Source: Cyclospora cayetanensis
Lineage: Eukaryota > Apicomplexa > Conoidasida > Eucoccidiorida > Eimeriidae
Direction: 5' to 3'
Assembly (NCBI RefSeq): GCF_002999335.1
Contig: NW_020312369.1
Location: forward strand, 124,001 to 188,000
Length of the DNA: 64,000 nt
The position numbers were made by a program, and so were the translations under genes. Shown piece by piece: positions 35,201 to 45,889 of the stretch. The stretch's first letter is position 1, and the number at the start of each line of letters is the position of its first letter. The notes under the pieces are model-generated. The model was not told the DNA's origin, did no database searches, and worked only from the letters and a program-made list of their open reading frames with translations.

Positions 35201-35421
35201 GCAGTACCCTGCAGTGATGAAGGTCGTTCACCGATGTGTGGAGCAAGCGGTGTTGCAGGCAAGGATACAGGCTGTCCGTGGGCAGTGGCTGCTGGGATGG
35301 AGGTGTGTGACAGGTGCTGCTGCCGCTCTATCTCCTTCTTCACTTCCGCCTCAGTTGCTGGAGCCACTTCTGGAGGCGGGCAGCTGCGACCGCGCATGTC
35401 TGCTGCTGCAGCAACCTTCAT
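32296..35421 (-). CDS. CCCH-type zinc-finger protein with three fingers
   Basis: A single uninterrupted frame of 1041 aa from ATG 35421 to TAG 32296. Three CCCH fingers occupy about residues 515-630: 'KMCRFHLQGCCSKGPLCVFAH' shape (C-X7-C-X5-C-X3-H), a second with a long Gln/Ser insert between the first two Cys, and a third ending 'GAACRFAHGEAELR'. Each is followed by an 'ELR' helix start, a repeat pattern found in apicomplexan CCCH proteins. Such fingers bind single-stranded RNA, so a role in mRNA control is likely but inferred. The rest is low complexity: poly-Gln, poly-Ala (about residue 890) and a poly-Ser region near the C-terminus, all coded by CAG-family triplets. No membrane segment or RING is seen. 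It is the only clear gene in the 31-36 kb CAG-rich island. Confidence 0.88.
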   Translation of the reverse strand: MKVAAAADMRGRSCPPPEVAPATEAEVKKEIERQQHLSHTSIPAATAHGQPVSLPATPLAPHIGERPSSLQGTAACAAAAEAPQQATAHAPTYPFKQEASLWHAAEYHGQPGRQQQQQQQQQQQQQPVDLLQQLHLQQQQLRLQQQLHLQGQEQLQQLQQLQQLQQLQQLRLPQAAPGDETFEGSDYKMLLSQLQLQLMLQGVRLTGAGPPSVEALQATSRMQSKQLQQRHRQRQQRHRQRQQRHRPQLQAESQILPARQQLNEAEEELMRLVDVPEVERWICGAQIQTLQQQQQQQQHVCRLEQQEHVQQLLRATKTSQNQLHQQPQESDQREQQPAEDSRGKEAFARRSSSTMSSGTTAATSSCISTGARNSTSSTLTGVAASLPSAAAYSQYAVKNASSSSVASSGEGSGEAEVLPVIVDLRLGRHPTPVGAPVSPHVAAHTAAAADAASVRQFVGSPPQHAAVLSGRSQSHAADTSGSSSLNTLAGSSSCSNIGGSRPRPSLSLPSLQQRMQKTKMCRFHLQGCCSKGPLCVFAHDARELRERPNLIRTRLCPYMTRTASDRATGSEQQQQGPLSCSKGDACKFAHSVEELRSTPEFFKTAVCPLHAAGGPKACPSGAACRFAHGEAELRPRPHAGSFPSAAPAVLAGAAGGGRGGSAAIEASRRATWGGGGGALGALPCPPPGFGVCGEAVFSRSGGGGELGKTGSLQLSRNVAVSGASGALNGAGVEAWQQLLMAAQSAAGGEAAGGGAPNATAVGQRGAAPTLETPTESAAKSWAVLQRQLQQEQQQGSNAGSASSNIRWGLEGASPTPLDAREAVQHLLLCALLQQQQQQHVQQHVQQQQQTRPPVPTAGVSVGLDAALREPCSPNRPLRSSTSSDDSTMDSHAAAAAAAAAAAAAALKPSILLPAAECRGTTPALGGQLGPLDIAAALAATARNAAEQQQHQQHEPQKQQPLLGRGSGDSALARMVVVQTSGGSSSTSSSSNSSSTSSSSNSSSSIDLKQLGGLPTEFTSESSTVCPFPATSVSTQSGKETK

Positions 35422-36482
35422 GTTGCTGTACTAGACGCTGCAGATGCACAATGCCTTGCACGAGGAGATGCAGCTGGAAACTGCAGCCGCACCAGCTGGT
35501 ACGGTTCGTAGGGAGGCCCTCAAAGCACTGGCAGCAGCAGTAAATCCGCTGTTGCAGCTGCAGCAAGCCGCTTTCTCAATAGGCAGAGCCTTCCAATGGA
35601 AAAGGTGTGGATATATTCAGGTGGCACCGCAAAACGAGGGGCAAGGGCCCGACGAGGTCACTCGGCATGACAGCAGCAGAGCAGTAAGCAGAAAGCAGTG
35701 CTGCTGGTGCCCCTGCTCTTGCTGTTGCTGCTGCTGCAGCAACACTATTAATAAAGAAAACTACCAAAAAACAGGTGTAAATAAATAATGAGGCAATACA
35801 AGACGGCAAGGTGCAGCAACAGGGAGTAACGGGGTGCCACAAGAAATCCCTAACAGGGTGCTGCTGTTGCTGCTGCCGTTGATGCTGCTGCTGCTGCTGC
35901 CGTTGACGCTGCTGCTGTAGGGAGGACAAAGGCAAGCATCTGAGCCAAACAAGCTGCAGCAAAGAAGCATATACAAAACACTGCAGCCAAAAAGTATCGA
36001 ATGCTGTGCTAGGAAGAGAACAGCACAGCAGCCGCTGCAGATGGCGTGGCTGCTCCTACTGTGGGCCAAACAGCAGCAGTATTACTGGCAGATCGATACA
36101 GCGGACGGCCGTGCGAGGGTGCGCACAATCCCCCTTCGTTCTGTCTCACAACTAGAGCCGAATTCCTGCTTCTATCTGAAGATACATCTTATGTAAGTTA
36201 TTGACGGTGCTAGACACGCTCAGCTGCGGTTGCTGCATTTGCTGGTAAGCGTGCTGATGCTGCTCTGTGGGCCGTCTGCATTTTGTACCGCCAGTAACAG
36301 CAGCAGGGGACCCCTAGGTCATCCCCTTTATGGCTGCTTTCGATTATGCTTGCCTCTAGATGGAGAACTTGTTTGTATCCATCCTCATTTACAGAAAGCG
36401 GACGCCTGCACACCTTGCAATACGCGCGCATCATGCGCAAACTTCCAACCGGCGCGGTTCGCTGTCCCGCCAGGAGCCGTAG
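35422..36482. other. Upstream region of CCCH gene
   Basis: CAG/CTG-rich to about 36.1 kb, then unique sequence. It should hold the promoter and 5' UTR of the CCCH gene. No gene is supported. Confidence 0.5.
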
Positions 36483-36914
36483 TTACAGTGCACGATTTGC
36501 GTTAGGAGTTGCCAGGGCGCTGACGACGGCATCAATTGCCTTTGTGGCATGATTAAGGTCGCACTTTTCAAAGTACCAGTGGGAGGGGGATTCTGTGGAG
36601 GGCAGATGGAGAAGCATCTGCTCTCGTCGCACTGGGTTCCTGGGCACACACTGATTCAATGAAGCAGCAGAGTAGAGGGCCGACAGGTCTGCCGCCTCCT
36701 TCCCAGGCCTCTGCGTGCATAGATAGGGCTGTCCTTCTGCAATTAATGAGTGATGGACTAGGCCATTGGTATAGAAAGCAATGTAAAACTTCCGTGCGCA
36801 ACGTCGTCTGTCAGGGCATAGAGAGAGAGGCATTGGTGGTCCCGGTGTACGGGGTGCGCCTAAGAACGCACTCCGCCAAGGGACTGCGGTTGCAGAGCGA
36901 AAGCCCACAATCAA
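36483..36914 (-). CDS. Candidate exon of unknown protein
   Basis: An open minus-strand frame with protein-like composition and no low complexity: several Cys, 'RKFYIAFYTNGLVHH', 'SHWYFEKCDLNHATKAID'. It ends close to a possible donor (CACT|GTAACT near 36488). No start, acceptor or partner exon was identified. It could be an exon of a Cys-containing surface or secreted protein, or chance. Confidence 0.25.
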   Translation of the reverse strand: MIVGFRSATAVPWRSAFLGAPRTPGPPMPLSLCPDRRRCARKFYIAFYTNGLVHHSLIAEGQPYLCTQRPGKEAADLSALYSAASLNQCVPRNPVRREQMLLHLPSTESPSHWYFEKCDLNHATKAIDAVVSALATPNANRAL

Positions 36915-37339
36915 GCCACGCGGCTAGCCACTTGCATTTTCAGGCACTGCAGCTGCATTCAGGCCATAATTCTTAACTCAAGAGCCTCACAAGAGGCACA
37001 GGCGGCAACACCGAGCTTTGAAAAACGAGTTCATACTGACTGTCGTTGTGGCCACCAGCCGGTCTCTCCTGGGTCCGCAAACCTCTTTTCTGTTAGTGGC
37101 ATTAACCCTTCTCTCTCTTTCTCCTGAATGTTTAACGTCACCTTCCTTCGTTATGTTCAGTTGCCTGTGTGGCGGCTTGCTCGCATTGCTGGCAGTAGCG
37201 AGATTAAAGCAGCATTTCGTCCTTCCCTACTACAACAGTTAGGTTGAACTCGGAATATCCAAAGAACGGGCGAATAGGAGGTGACTGTTCGTACATCTTA
37301 CCTGTTGCCAAGTAGTGTCAGCTTGATACAACACGACGC
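36915..37339. other. No gene seen
   Basis: Repeat-poor sequence; no supported coding frame or motif. Confidence 0.5.
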
Positions 37340-37570
37340 AATGCCATGTGCGTATGCGCTAGAAACAGATGGAATGAGCCGGGAATACTTCGAGTGTCTG
37401 GAGGGTGCAGCACGACCCATGCACCCTAGCTTTCTCCTGGGATCCTGACTGGCTGGGGTAGCGGGCTGAAGCAGTTCTGTTCGGCGATTACTTGAGTAAC
37501 TTCTTCCTAGTTTGTATCGCGCCTCGAGTCAAGTGCCTCCTACGGAGACCGTAAGTCGAGTGATACACTG
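37340..37570 (+). repeat. Retroelement leader/LTR-end repeat, copy B
   Basis: Contains ggagggtgcagcacg, then catgcaccctagct, then gcgcctcgagtcaagtgcctc and gagacc. These match copies at 30.5 kb (-) and 45.9 kb (+) in order, with base differences typical of old copies. No gag or pol follows it on the right, so it looks like a solo or truncated fragment. Confidence 0.6.
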
Positions 37571-37720
37571 ACTGCCTGTGCCTTCTCTAGCACCTCCAGT
37601 TCCTCAAGCCGTGTGCGCATAGTGCCTCTTTTGCGTGTTGGCAGGATCACCCCTGCTGGCGCATGCTCTGCGCCTGCTCCACGCCTCTGCTACGCTTTCC
37701 AAGTTCTGCTCCCCTTTCAT

Positions 37721-37748
37721 CTTTGGAAGCAGTCGACTGCTTCCAAAG
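37721..37748. other. Perfect 28-bp palindrome
   Basis: ctttggaagcagtc followed directly by its reverse complement, with GTCGAC at the centre. It is in gene-free sequence. Confidence 0.95.
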
Positions 37749-38522
37749 TGCCCGTGGAAGCCTTGGTCTTGAGGGGAGCAGCAATCCCGCTCTCCAAGGG
37801 CCATGCGCTTGGTGTATCAGCGCCAAGGCCCCGCTGTCACGAGGCTATGACAGGAGTTGCTGAGGCGACTAGTGGGAGAGAGACGTGTGTGCTTTTCCTG
37901 CACCTGACACTGCGCAAATACAGACTCCGTGCTGAACGCGGTGGTGATGTCTTCCTGTGGCCTTGCTTGCTTCGCTTCGGCTCTCAATTCACCACTGCCT
38001 ATGAATCCATGTTTAAGCAACTTTTAAAACTAGCTCTGTGCGCTCCTTCCTGGGGGCTCTCTAAAGGCCAGAAACGCGATAGCAATGACTTCAACTACGG
38101 CCGCGCGAGCGGTAGCTACATCAAGCAGAGACCCCTGTATACGTTTCAGGCCCTCTTTGGAACGGCAAGAGAAAGCACGGGTGGCATACAGGGTAGTGGC
38201 TGGGTGACGGTGACTAGGACATCTTAATGCGAAACGAGCCATGGCAACACTACGCTATGGGATACAGTGGGCTACACTCTTCTGCTGGAAGCCCTCTCCT
38301 ATTTGCTCCATCTCGCCCCTTCCGCCTTGTATGACGCTTAGCCCATCTCCTCCAGTGACGGGTGCGCTGTGCAAGCTCCCCTCTTGTCTACGCGGGTGCA
38401 CCAACTGAAAATAGAGCTTCACTGTTATAAGGACGCGCGGTGAGAAGGGGAGGGAGGGAGAAGCCGAGAACTACAGGATGCAGAAAGAGTGCCAGCAGTT
38501 GTCAGTAACGCTCGCTGGCAGT

Positions 38523-38575
<53 letters not shown>

Positions 38576-41500
38576 CACACAGATACACTCACACAAACAC
38601 ACATATGGGCATGAAGATATCCAGCGGAAGAGACAATAGAGATCTCTTTATGGCACCTGAATCGACACGATAAGCACGTATATCTGTGTATCTATGTCTT
38701 TTGAGATGCAACCTGCGCATCAATACAAGCACCAACGAAAGCAAGCCTGAGAGACCGACACGGATAGACACAGCGCATACGGAGGTCGACAGAAACCACA
38801 AATCATAGTGTGTGGATACGAGTATGTACTTCACAATAAGTAGATGGATACACACGACGCAGAGAAGATGGAGTATATACAAGAAACAACCGCCCTGCAA
38901 TGCTCATCCTTCTTAAAGCACTACAGGAGAAATATCGACTCAAAAAACTGTGCTCACGATTCATTTCGTACCACTTTTCACGGCCGCATTCTTAGCCATG
39001 CGCGAGTGCTGTTGGGGCAACCGCTACAGCCTGCACGCAAATTGTAACCCGCCTCCATAAACCGTGCAGACTAGACTGCAAAGCACAGTGGCAGAACAGC
39101 TACAACAAGCCTGAACGGACCGGAAAGGGTGCACATACACACACAGGCTAATTCATCTAAATATAGCAAGCTACTAGGATCAGCTTAGGGATACTTCACA
39201 CGGCAGGCACCTCACCTCGCCGACATGCTGGCCGCTGCACAGCCTCCAACGGACTCTGTTGCAACCGAGTAGGCATCATGGCAGTTAACTAACACTCTCA
39301 CACCCACAATCCCAAGACACCGTCACCATATGCCACGGAAGAGCCACTGGAGAGTGAAAAGAAGCAGAACAGAGGGGCAACACTGGAAGGGCGGCGAAAA
39401 TGCGGATATCGAGGCGGGAAGGAAAGCGAAAGGAGGTAACGGCATAAGAGGACCCGACAAAGACAGCTCGACATGAATTGTATCAGCAACGTGCTGATAT
39501 CTCGGTAGAGAAGTCAAGCTTGTGTGACAGTCCGACGGGCGGCAGGGGAAGCAACGCGGTGAGATGAACGATTATTACTGCAACAGTTGATGTTCTCCGC
39601 ATGCATTTGTGCTCTTCCGCCGTCACCATTCGGCTGCGGTGACCTTCACCCATTTGTGCCGCCATATGCACCACCGAGTTCCCAAGAAAATCAAGCAGGC
39701 TGCTTCTCGAGCCAGCTGCTGTCCAGATAGAGTGGCGTGCGTGCTCCCGTTGTAGCTACTCTTGGCAAACGAAGGCCCCGGTGTGGCAAGCAGATATTTT
39801 GCACCTGGGTGAGAAAAAGCTAGCCACCCCTCAGACAGCAGCGATCTGCCAATTTGGATCATCAAGAACTCAATCTCTGTCCCTTGTGCCCTGCTCCATC
39901 TGTCGCCCCCTTTTGCGGGGGAGAGAGGCACCTCGTGTCACAAGGCTGGCAACCCAGTTCTATGCTCTACATGACCCGCTCAAGAGTTTACAGCATATAA
40001 GTTCAAACATTCGCCGCGAGTGACGGAGGAAGAAACACCGCCGATTGCTTCCGCCCGTCGATCCACTGGTGGTGCGGCCGTACTCATGAAGAGTAGTCGC
40101 ATGGGCAGCAACAACTGCAAGCTTCAGAAGTAACCGCAATGAAGGGGCGGCAGGTTCATTTCGAAACCAGCACCTTCAAGCGAAGGCCTTTCAACAAGAG
40201 CTATAGAGGCATGGTGGAAGGGCGACTTCGAGCAGCTAGATCCGCGTAAAGAGCAGCAGGAAGTTTAGCCGCAGCAGCACCCCACAGTATCAGACGTATG
40301 AGAACACCACGCCAATCCATGTGAGAGCCCTCTTCTCCACATGTTGGCTCTACGGTTACCCTCTGTTTATGAATCCCTTGTACCCCCATTGGTCTCCTAA
40401 TACGCGACTTTTCCGTGCTTCTCTTGGAGCAAAGCGGCAAGGGATTTGCGGCTACGCAAACCCTAAAATTTACAGATACTCCAAACAAGCTCTCGCCTCG
40501 CTGCCCCTCAATTTGTCCACCACTTCGCACGCTCAGCAAACCAAAGACGCAAACAGATGGGTATTTGGGTCCGCATGTGGGGTAGGCGCTGGTGCGTCGG
40601 AACACCCCCGCAACGGGAAGGGACAGGTTTCACCGAATTGTCAGAGGAAAGGTCTGCTAAGTAACACCACAATGTTTAGTAAACGGATGGAACATGCAAT
40701 TGCGAGAGAAAAACAAAGAACCAAAAGGGGCTTACGGCTCGCGCCACTGCGGATCGTGGTTGCCAACGTTTCCTGAAGGTAGGTATCTTAAAGTGAAGAC
40801 AACAGTGGCATATTCAGGTTCTCGCTTTTGGAGAAGCTACTTCACTATTTCCCAAAGTCTAACACCCCAATTCGCCTCCGTCACCATGAAAACTCGACTA
40901 CGTCCTAATTCGCTATTCTCCTCCGGGGAGTGCTCGCTTCCAGAAAATATCCGACAGAGGGGTATGTACAGTCGTACTCGAATTTTAACGAAGAACTGGA
41001 TGACACTGCAGGCACCCGGTGCATGGCAAATGGGAAGCAGGAAGAGAAACGAGCTGGTGTTGCTCATGCTACACGATCGCGAATGTACGCATTGACGGTC
41101 ATCGTATCCGTCGATTCACGCTAATATACATGTAGAGAAAAATCGTAGTTTTAAGGACTAAGCCATTTTTACTTCATTCTACCTATATAATTCATGCTTT
41201 CGCTCCTTCTCGAAAGTACCTCCCCGAGAACTCCGCCTATTTGCACCGACAAATGCCACCACCGACGACGCAGTCCAGATCAACCAATTTGACCCTTTAC
41301 ACCTCAACACAGCAAGAAAGTTGAAGCATACCTGAGGATAGCGGCCATATGAAAGCCTGCCACACACTGCATAAACGATGAGGCATTACTCCCCTCCATC
41401 ATGGGTGGCCTTTAAAACTTAGGAAGAACCCTCTTTCTACGTCCAATTCTTGCAAACCCAGTCCCTTTGTAAAGAGATTATAGTAGTCGCTCTGCCATGC

Positions 41501-42061
41501 TTACAGCTTTCGTACTAATCATTTACCTTCGTTACAACACGGTGGGGCCTTTCAGTGGAACCTGCCAGAGGCAGACGGCGATCCTTCCGCAATAGACGCT
41601 GTGATTTGCTACTCCGGGCTACATCACTGGGGTTTGTTCTCAATAATTTTATGCGCTTGTCCAGTGTTGTATACGTAGCAACAAGCAAAACTGTTTCTCC
41701 GTGCAATGCCGAAGATCCCTTTGGTTTTCTGCGACTAAAATACGACGGGGACAGGGGTAATTGTGCGTGCATACCTAAATGGCCAAAAGTCTTTAAATAG
41801 CTCAAATTTATTAGATTGGAACACTTTAAGTTTGGCTTGATGTTAGAACGTAATGGGTTTTTTTGTAGACTGGTGAGCCATCGATATGTCTATCGGATAT
41901 GCGCACAACAGGCTTGCATACGCACAAAAAGCACCATTACACTTCTCTATATACATATGCTCACGCCTGTATGAATTTATCAAGAAAGGCATATGTTCCT
42001 TTTTCCTCGTTTGACCACTACTAGGAATTGACTCCTTATCTTATCCCGTGAAAATATACAT
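37749..42061. other. Gene-poor stretch
   Basis: About 4.3 kb without a supported gene apart from a (CA)n microsatellite at 38524-38572. Some open frames around 37.6-38.2 and 40.3-41.1 kb exceed 100 codons, but they lack recognisable motifs, low-complexity CAG codons or splice partners. Confidence 0.5.
38524..38572 (+). repeat. (CA)n microsatellite
   Basis: Pure CA dinucleotides, followed by interrupted CACACA units up to 38600. Confidence 0.95.
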
Positions 42062-44585
42062 CTAGTCCTCCCTCAAGTCATGTACTTCCTCCTTTTGTAT
42101 AAACTTTCCATGGTGTTCTTTGGTGGCTCCCAACGCCAGAGACCCTACGATTTCCGCGCCGTCTGCTGCGGAGAGGGGAGGAGCCTCCCATCCGGCCATG
42201 TCAGTCTTGCACCACCCTGAACACCCAGAGAATTCAACGAGTTTTCTCTGCATCTCGAGAGTTGCATGCACACAATCTCATGAATAAGCCTGCACGCATG
42301 GTGTACACTGTACCCAGATAATACTCGCGCACCTATGCAGACGTGCAAACATAGGTCCACGAAAAAATAGATATACGCTGCAGAGGAGGTATATTATGCA
42401 TGATTACACGATCACGTGTACTATTCGAAACAAGACGACTTCAACAAGCCAGAAGAATACGCCTGAGCCCGATTATTCCAAACTCCTATTCCACCTGACG
42501 CCGAATACCTATTTGCATGTGTACCTGGGCAGCAGCAAGTGACCACCATCCCCTCTCTGTCTTTGAGTGCTGGACACTTATCGGACATTCGGGCCAAAGC
42601 TGCCGTCATGGCGATTACTGCAGCCTGTGGAAAAAGAGGATAATTTCAAGACATACGAACACCGATTTTGTCGCTAAATATAGAGCGTCCACGCAAATAC
42701 AACGATTTAACATTCATGTGAGAGGACATAGTAAGATCCCTTGTAGCTGCCGTAGGATGTGAAAAGTGTACTAGCAGTTGGCGTAATATTAAATCATTCC
42801 TCCCTCCTTGTCGCATCTATACTCCGTGGTAATTATGATTCCACTGTCACTTCTGTTTCCACACCGATGCAAAAGGAAAGGACATGAATCACGCGTGCAA
42901 ACCCTTACCTTTGAGAAGCCGTATGTTGTAGAAGGCCAGCCGTCCATGCGGCCAGTTGCACAGTCCGCCAGGTACTCCTCAACGACACTGTCGATATCCT
43001 GAGACGACAAAATAGAGGTAACAGAATATTTTCTCGGATAAACAAGATCTAGCAGGGCCAAGTGAGACGAAGTAGGCCAAAGCCAAGGTACACACGGACA
43101 TGCGTGGAATCGGCCTGCACAAAACAAGGCAACTGAAGAAGGGGAGGCCAAACCAGCGCCATCAAGCACAGGCAGGCTAAGAGAGAAGACACGCCCAAAA
43201 GGCTATTTTAAGCTGTGGAAGGGGAAAATATTTAATTGAAGGCTTCTGCATGCAGGGGATGCACCTCCAGCGTTGCCGATTTGCTCATCAGGCGATGTCG
43301 CCTCTCTGGAGTCATTTGGGTAAGGGCCCTTTGTCCAGCCATCGATGCAACGTTAACAATGCGAGAGCCCGACGTGAAAAGGCTCGTCATGGCCTTCGTT
43401 AGCTAGAAAGCAGACACAGGGGCACACAATGCGAAAAATCTGATGCAATATTAGCAGAAAGCCCGCACAAGCTACCTTTCACTCACATGCAACTTAAGGG
43501 CCAAACTACCTTTAAAATCAGATAGACAAGAACGCCTTTACTTCATATGTGTAGACATCGAAACAACACTCTTGTCAACATCGTAAGGGTCAATATTGGG
43601 CTTTAGGGGGGACCACCCAGATGCACACTGATAATACGAGGATACTTATTGTCCTAGATACATCCAGTTTTCGACATCAACGATTTGCGTGCGGCTCCGA
43701 GATAGCCAGCGCAGACTGGCTGGTCTACTATTAGTTCTTAATACAACTATGACCTACGTTTACACCCAACCATAGTGACCAGCGCGCTTGGAGTTCAACC
43801 ACACGGAAGCGCATTTTTTATAACAGCAGCTCTTTTGAAGTCTCATACTATGTGAAGATGATGTAGAATCCGAACTTACATCTCTAGTGCCGTAGTAATT
43901 GATGCCGCAGGTCATCCTTGCCTGCACCCCCACGGGTTCAGTTGCATCATTCTTGAAAGCGAAGCCTGCCAAGTTTCACATTGATAAAAAAGGAGACAAG
44001 TGGTCTCATGAAGCTTGGCGTTACTAGCCCATCCTTTAGAGTATTCAAAGGATTATAGAAAGTGCCTGGGGTACGGAGTTGTCTTGTAGTTACCTGCATT
44101 GTTTACAAGGCACTCGACTTGTCCGTATTTGTTTCGAATAGTCTCAACAAACATTTCCCTGCTAAGCTTATGCGCTATATCCAGCTGCACCATTTCCACC
44201 TTCAGACCCTCTCCAGCCAGTTTTGCCACAGCTTGCTGGGTAGAAAAGAAAACTCACAACCGCATGTCCAGGTAAAGCATAGCCTTTTATCTTCCCCATA
44301 GCAATTCCTGTACACTCACAAGCCATTGCCTACAGTGTACAGGCTACTTGGTGGTACTTTTGTCCGATTTTATAGCACGAAGAGAAATTACATGTATACA
44401 GCAAAACTGTTACTGCCTTTCAGTACACGAGGATACATGCCATCCCTTACCGCGCCATTTTCCGGAGATCTAGAGGTAATAACAACAGTTGCGTCTTCAT
44501 TCTTTAGTTCTTTGCATATCTTCTTGGCTGTTTCAAAGCCAATTCCTTTATTTCCTCCGGTTACGATGAACACCCTTCGTGCCAT
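42062..44585 (-). CDS. Short-chain dehydrogenase, carbonyl-reductase-like
   Basis: Seven exons: 44585-44451, 44235-44094, 43965-43880, 43402-43265, 42998-42909, 42624-42525, 42216-42062; 846 nt, 281 aa, all GT-AG and in phase. The NADP(H)-binding 'TGGNKGIG' is at residues 9-16, 'NNAG' at 90-93, the Ser of 'NVAS' at about 141, and the catalytic 'YGFSK' gives Tyr193 and Lys197. The order of blocks (inserted segment before 'WPSTTYGFSK', then 'CCCPG' and 'KTDMAG') is that of the SDR21C carbonyl reductases, which reduce quinones and aldehydes using NADPH. No signal peptide is seen, so it is probably cytosolic; the physiological substrate is unknown. It has no homopolymer inserts, unlike the genes of the CAG-rich blocks. 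It sits alone between decayed retroelement fragments, yet every reading frame and splice site is intact, so it is probably functional. Confidence 0.93.
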
Positions 44586-45889
44586 TCTGAGGGGAGTGCA
44601 ATGTTACGGGCAGAAGTATCAAGGAGATTGATGAGACCTGCGTGGTTTTAAAGAGTAATGCGAATAAAATAAAGGAAATTTTCGGAAATAAATGGGGGAG
44701 ACGAGCCACACTGCATCATTTTGCAACTGGCTTCCTTGGCCCTGCTAGAGTAGCAGCTATGTTCGAGCTTCCAAAATGCGCAGCGTAAGCGGTTGCGGTA
44801 CCAATATAACCCACGAAGATACAATACGCACTATTTATGATGGGAAAACAACAGAACAACTCTTGCGTTATGCGATGGCAGTTCCAAAATACACGAGCAG
44901 GCTTGTGACCTTTGAAACTGACATCATACAGCAGACTCGTCGTGCCATCTAAGCTTCCAGCTCAGCTCTGTGTATTTGGACTCCTAAAAGTACACACACG
45001 TATTTCCATCACCTCACCTATCACATGAATGTGGAGGGAAGAAGACCACACCACTAACATTACCTAAGACAAGCGGTCGGCTGTGAATTTCTTACAGAAA
45101 TAGCCCTGCAGACTTTAAATGAAGATCGAGTAATATCTTGTCCAGTTCAAAAGTACTGAGCTCAAACACTTATTGCATTCGAGTGTATGGCTTAGCTGCT
45201 CATGTGCTGTATCCATTAACCAGCGTGTATTGCTCTCCAATGTGAACATACACTACTATTAAAAAAATACTGTACATGTGGACTGAGTTCGCTGTTCAAG
45301 GACAGCTATATCGATTCGTCTGAGCGTGCAACAGGGAATGTTCCTGTGCTTTCTCTTCTTCTTAGGCCAAAAATTTTCGAGGCCACGCGGTAAAGTTTGC
45401 TGAAGTGCCCGTTGGAGAAAAAAAGTAGATCTAGATTTAACAGCTGACAACGGGTGATTCAGGTCAAGAACTTTCTGTGTGCATGTCCTACATGAATTGC
45501 TAGGACGCATAACTGATTTGCCTTAACTTGCAGCGAGCTTTGGCACAGCTTCGTGTAAAGCTGCTTTGCTGATGGGACGGGCCTGATCTGATGCGTCGTG
45601 AGACATCGAATGGGATCATGGAATCATAGTGGAGGTACTTAACGGTTGAATGATCCAATGAATGCAGTAGCCGGTAGTATGTAGATCAATGATCTTCGAA
45701 GGCTTTAATGTGTAGCGAGCTCTGCTACACATCAACGCGTTCTGCTGCACGATTAAACTTGACTAAGATCTAGTTCAAAATTGACTAACTGTTTTGGAGG
45801 TTCGTATGTCTCGATGTTTTTAACGGTACTCTTAATTCGATAAAAGATGATGCAATGCTGTTTGAGCCAGATACGCAGATACTAGGTTT
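44586..45889. other. No gene seen
   Basis: Upstream of the SDR gene; it should include its promoter. No other coding frame is supported. Confidence 0.5.

Noticed and set aside
37613..38227. 204-codon plus-strand frame
   Set aside because: No motif, no splice partner, and it spans the 28-bp palindrome; more likely chance in repeat-poor DNA.
40321..41095. Two overlapping plus-strand frames of 130-150 codons
   Set aside because: Composition and lack of motifs do not separate them from chance; no similarity to the retroelement parts recognised elsewhere.
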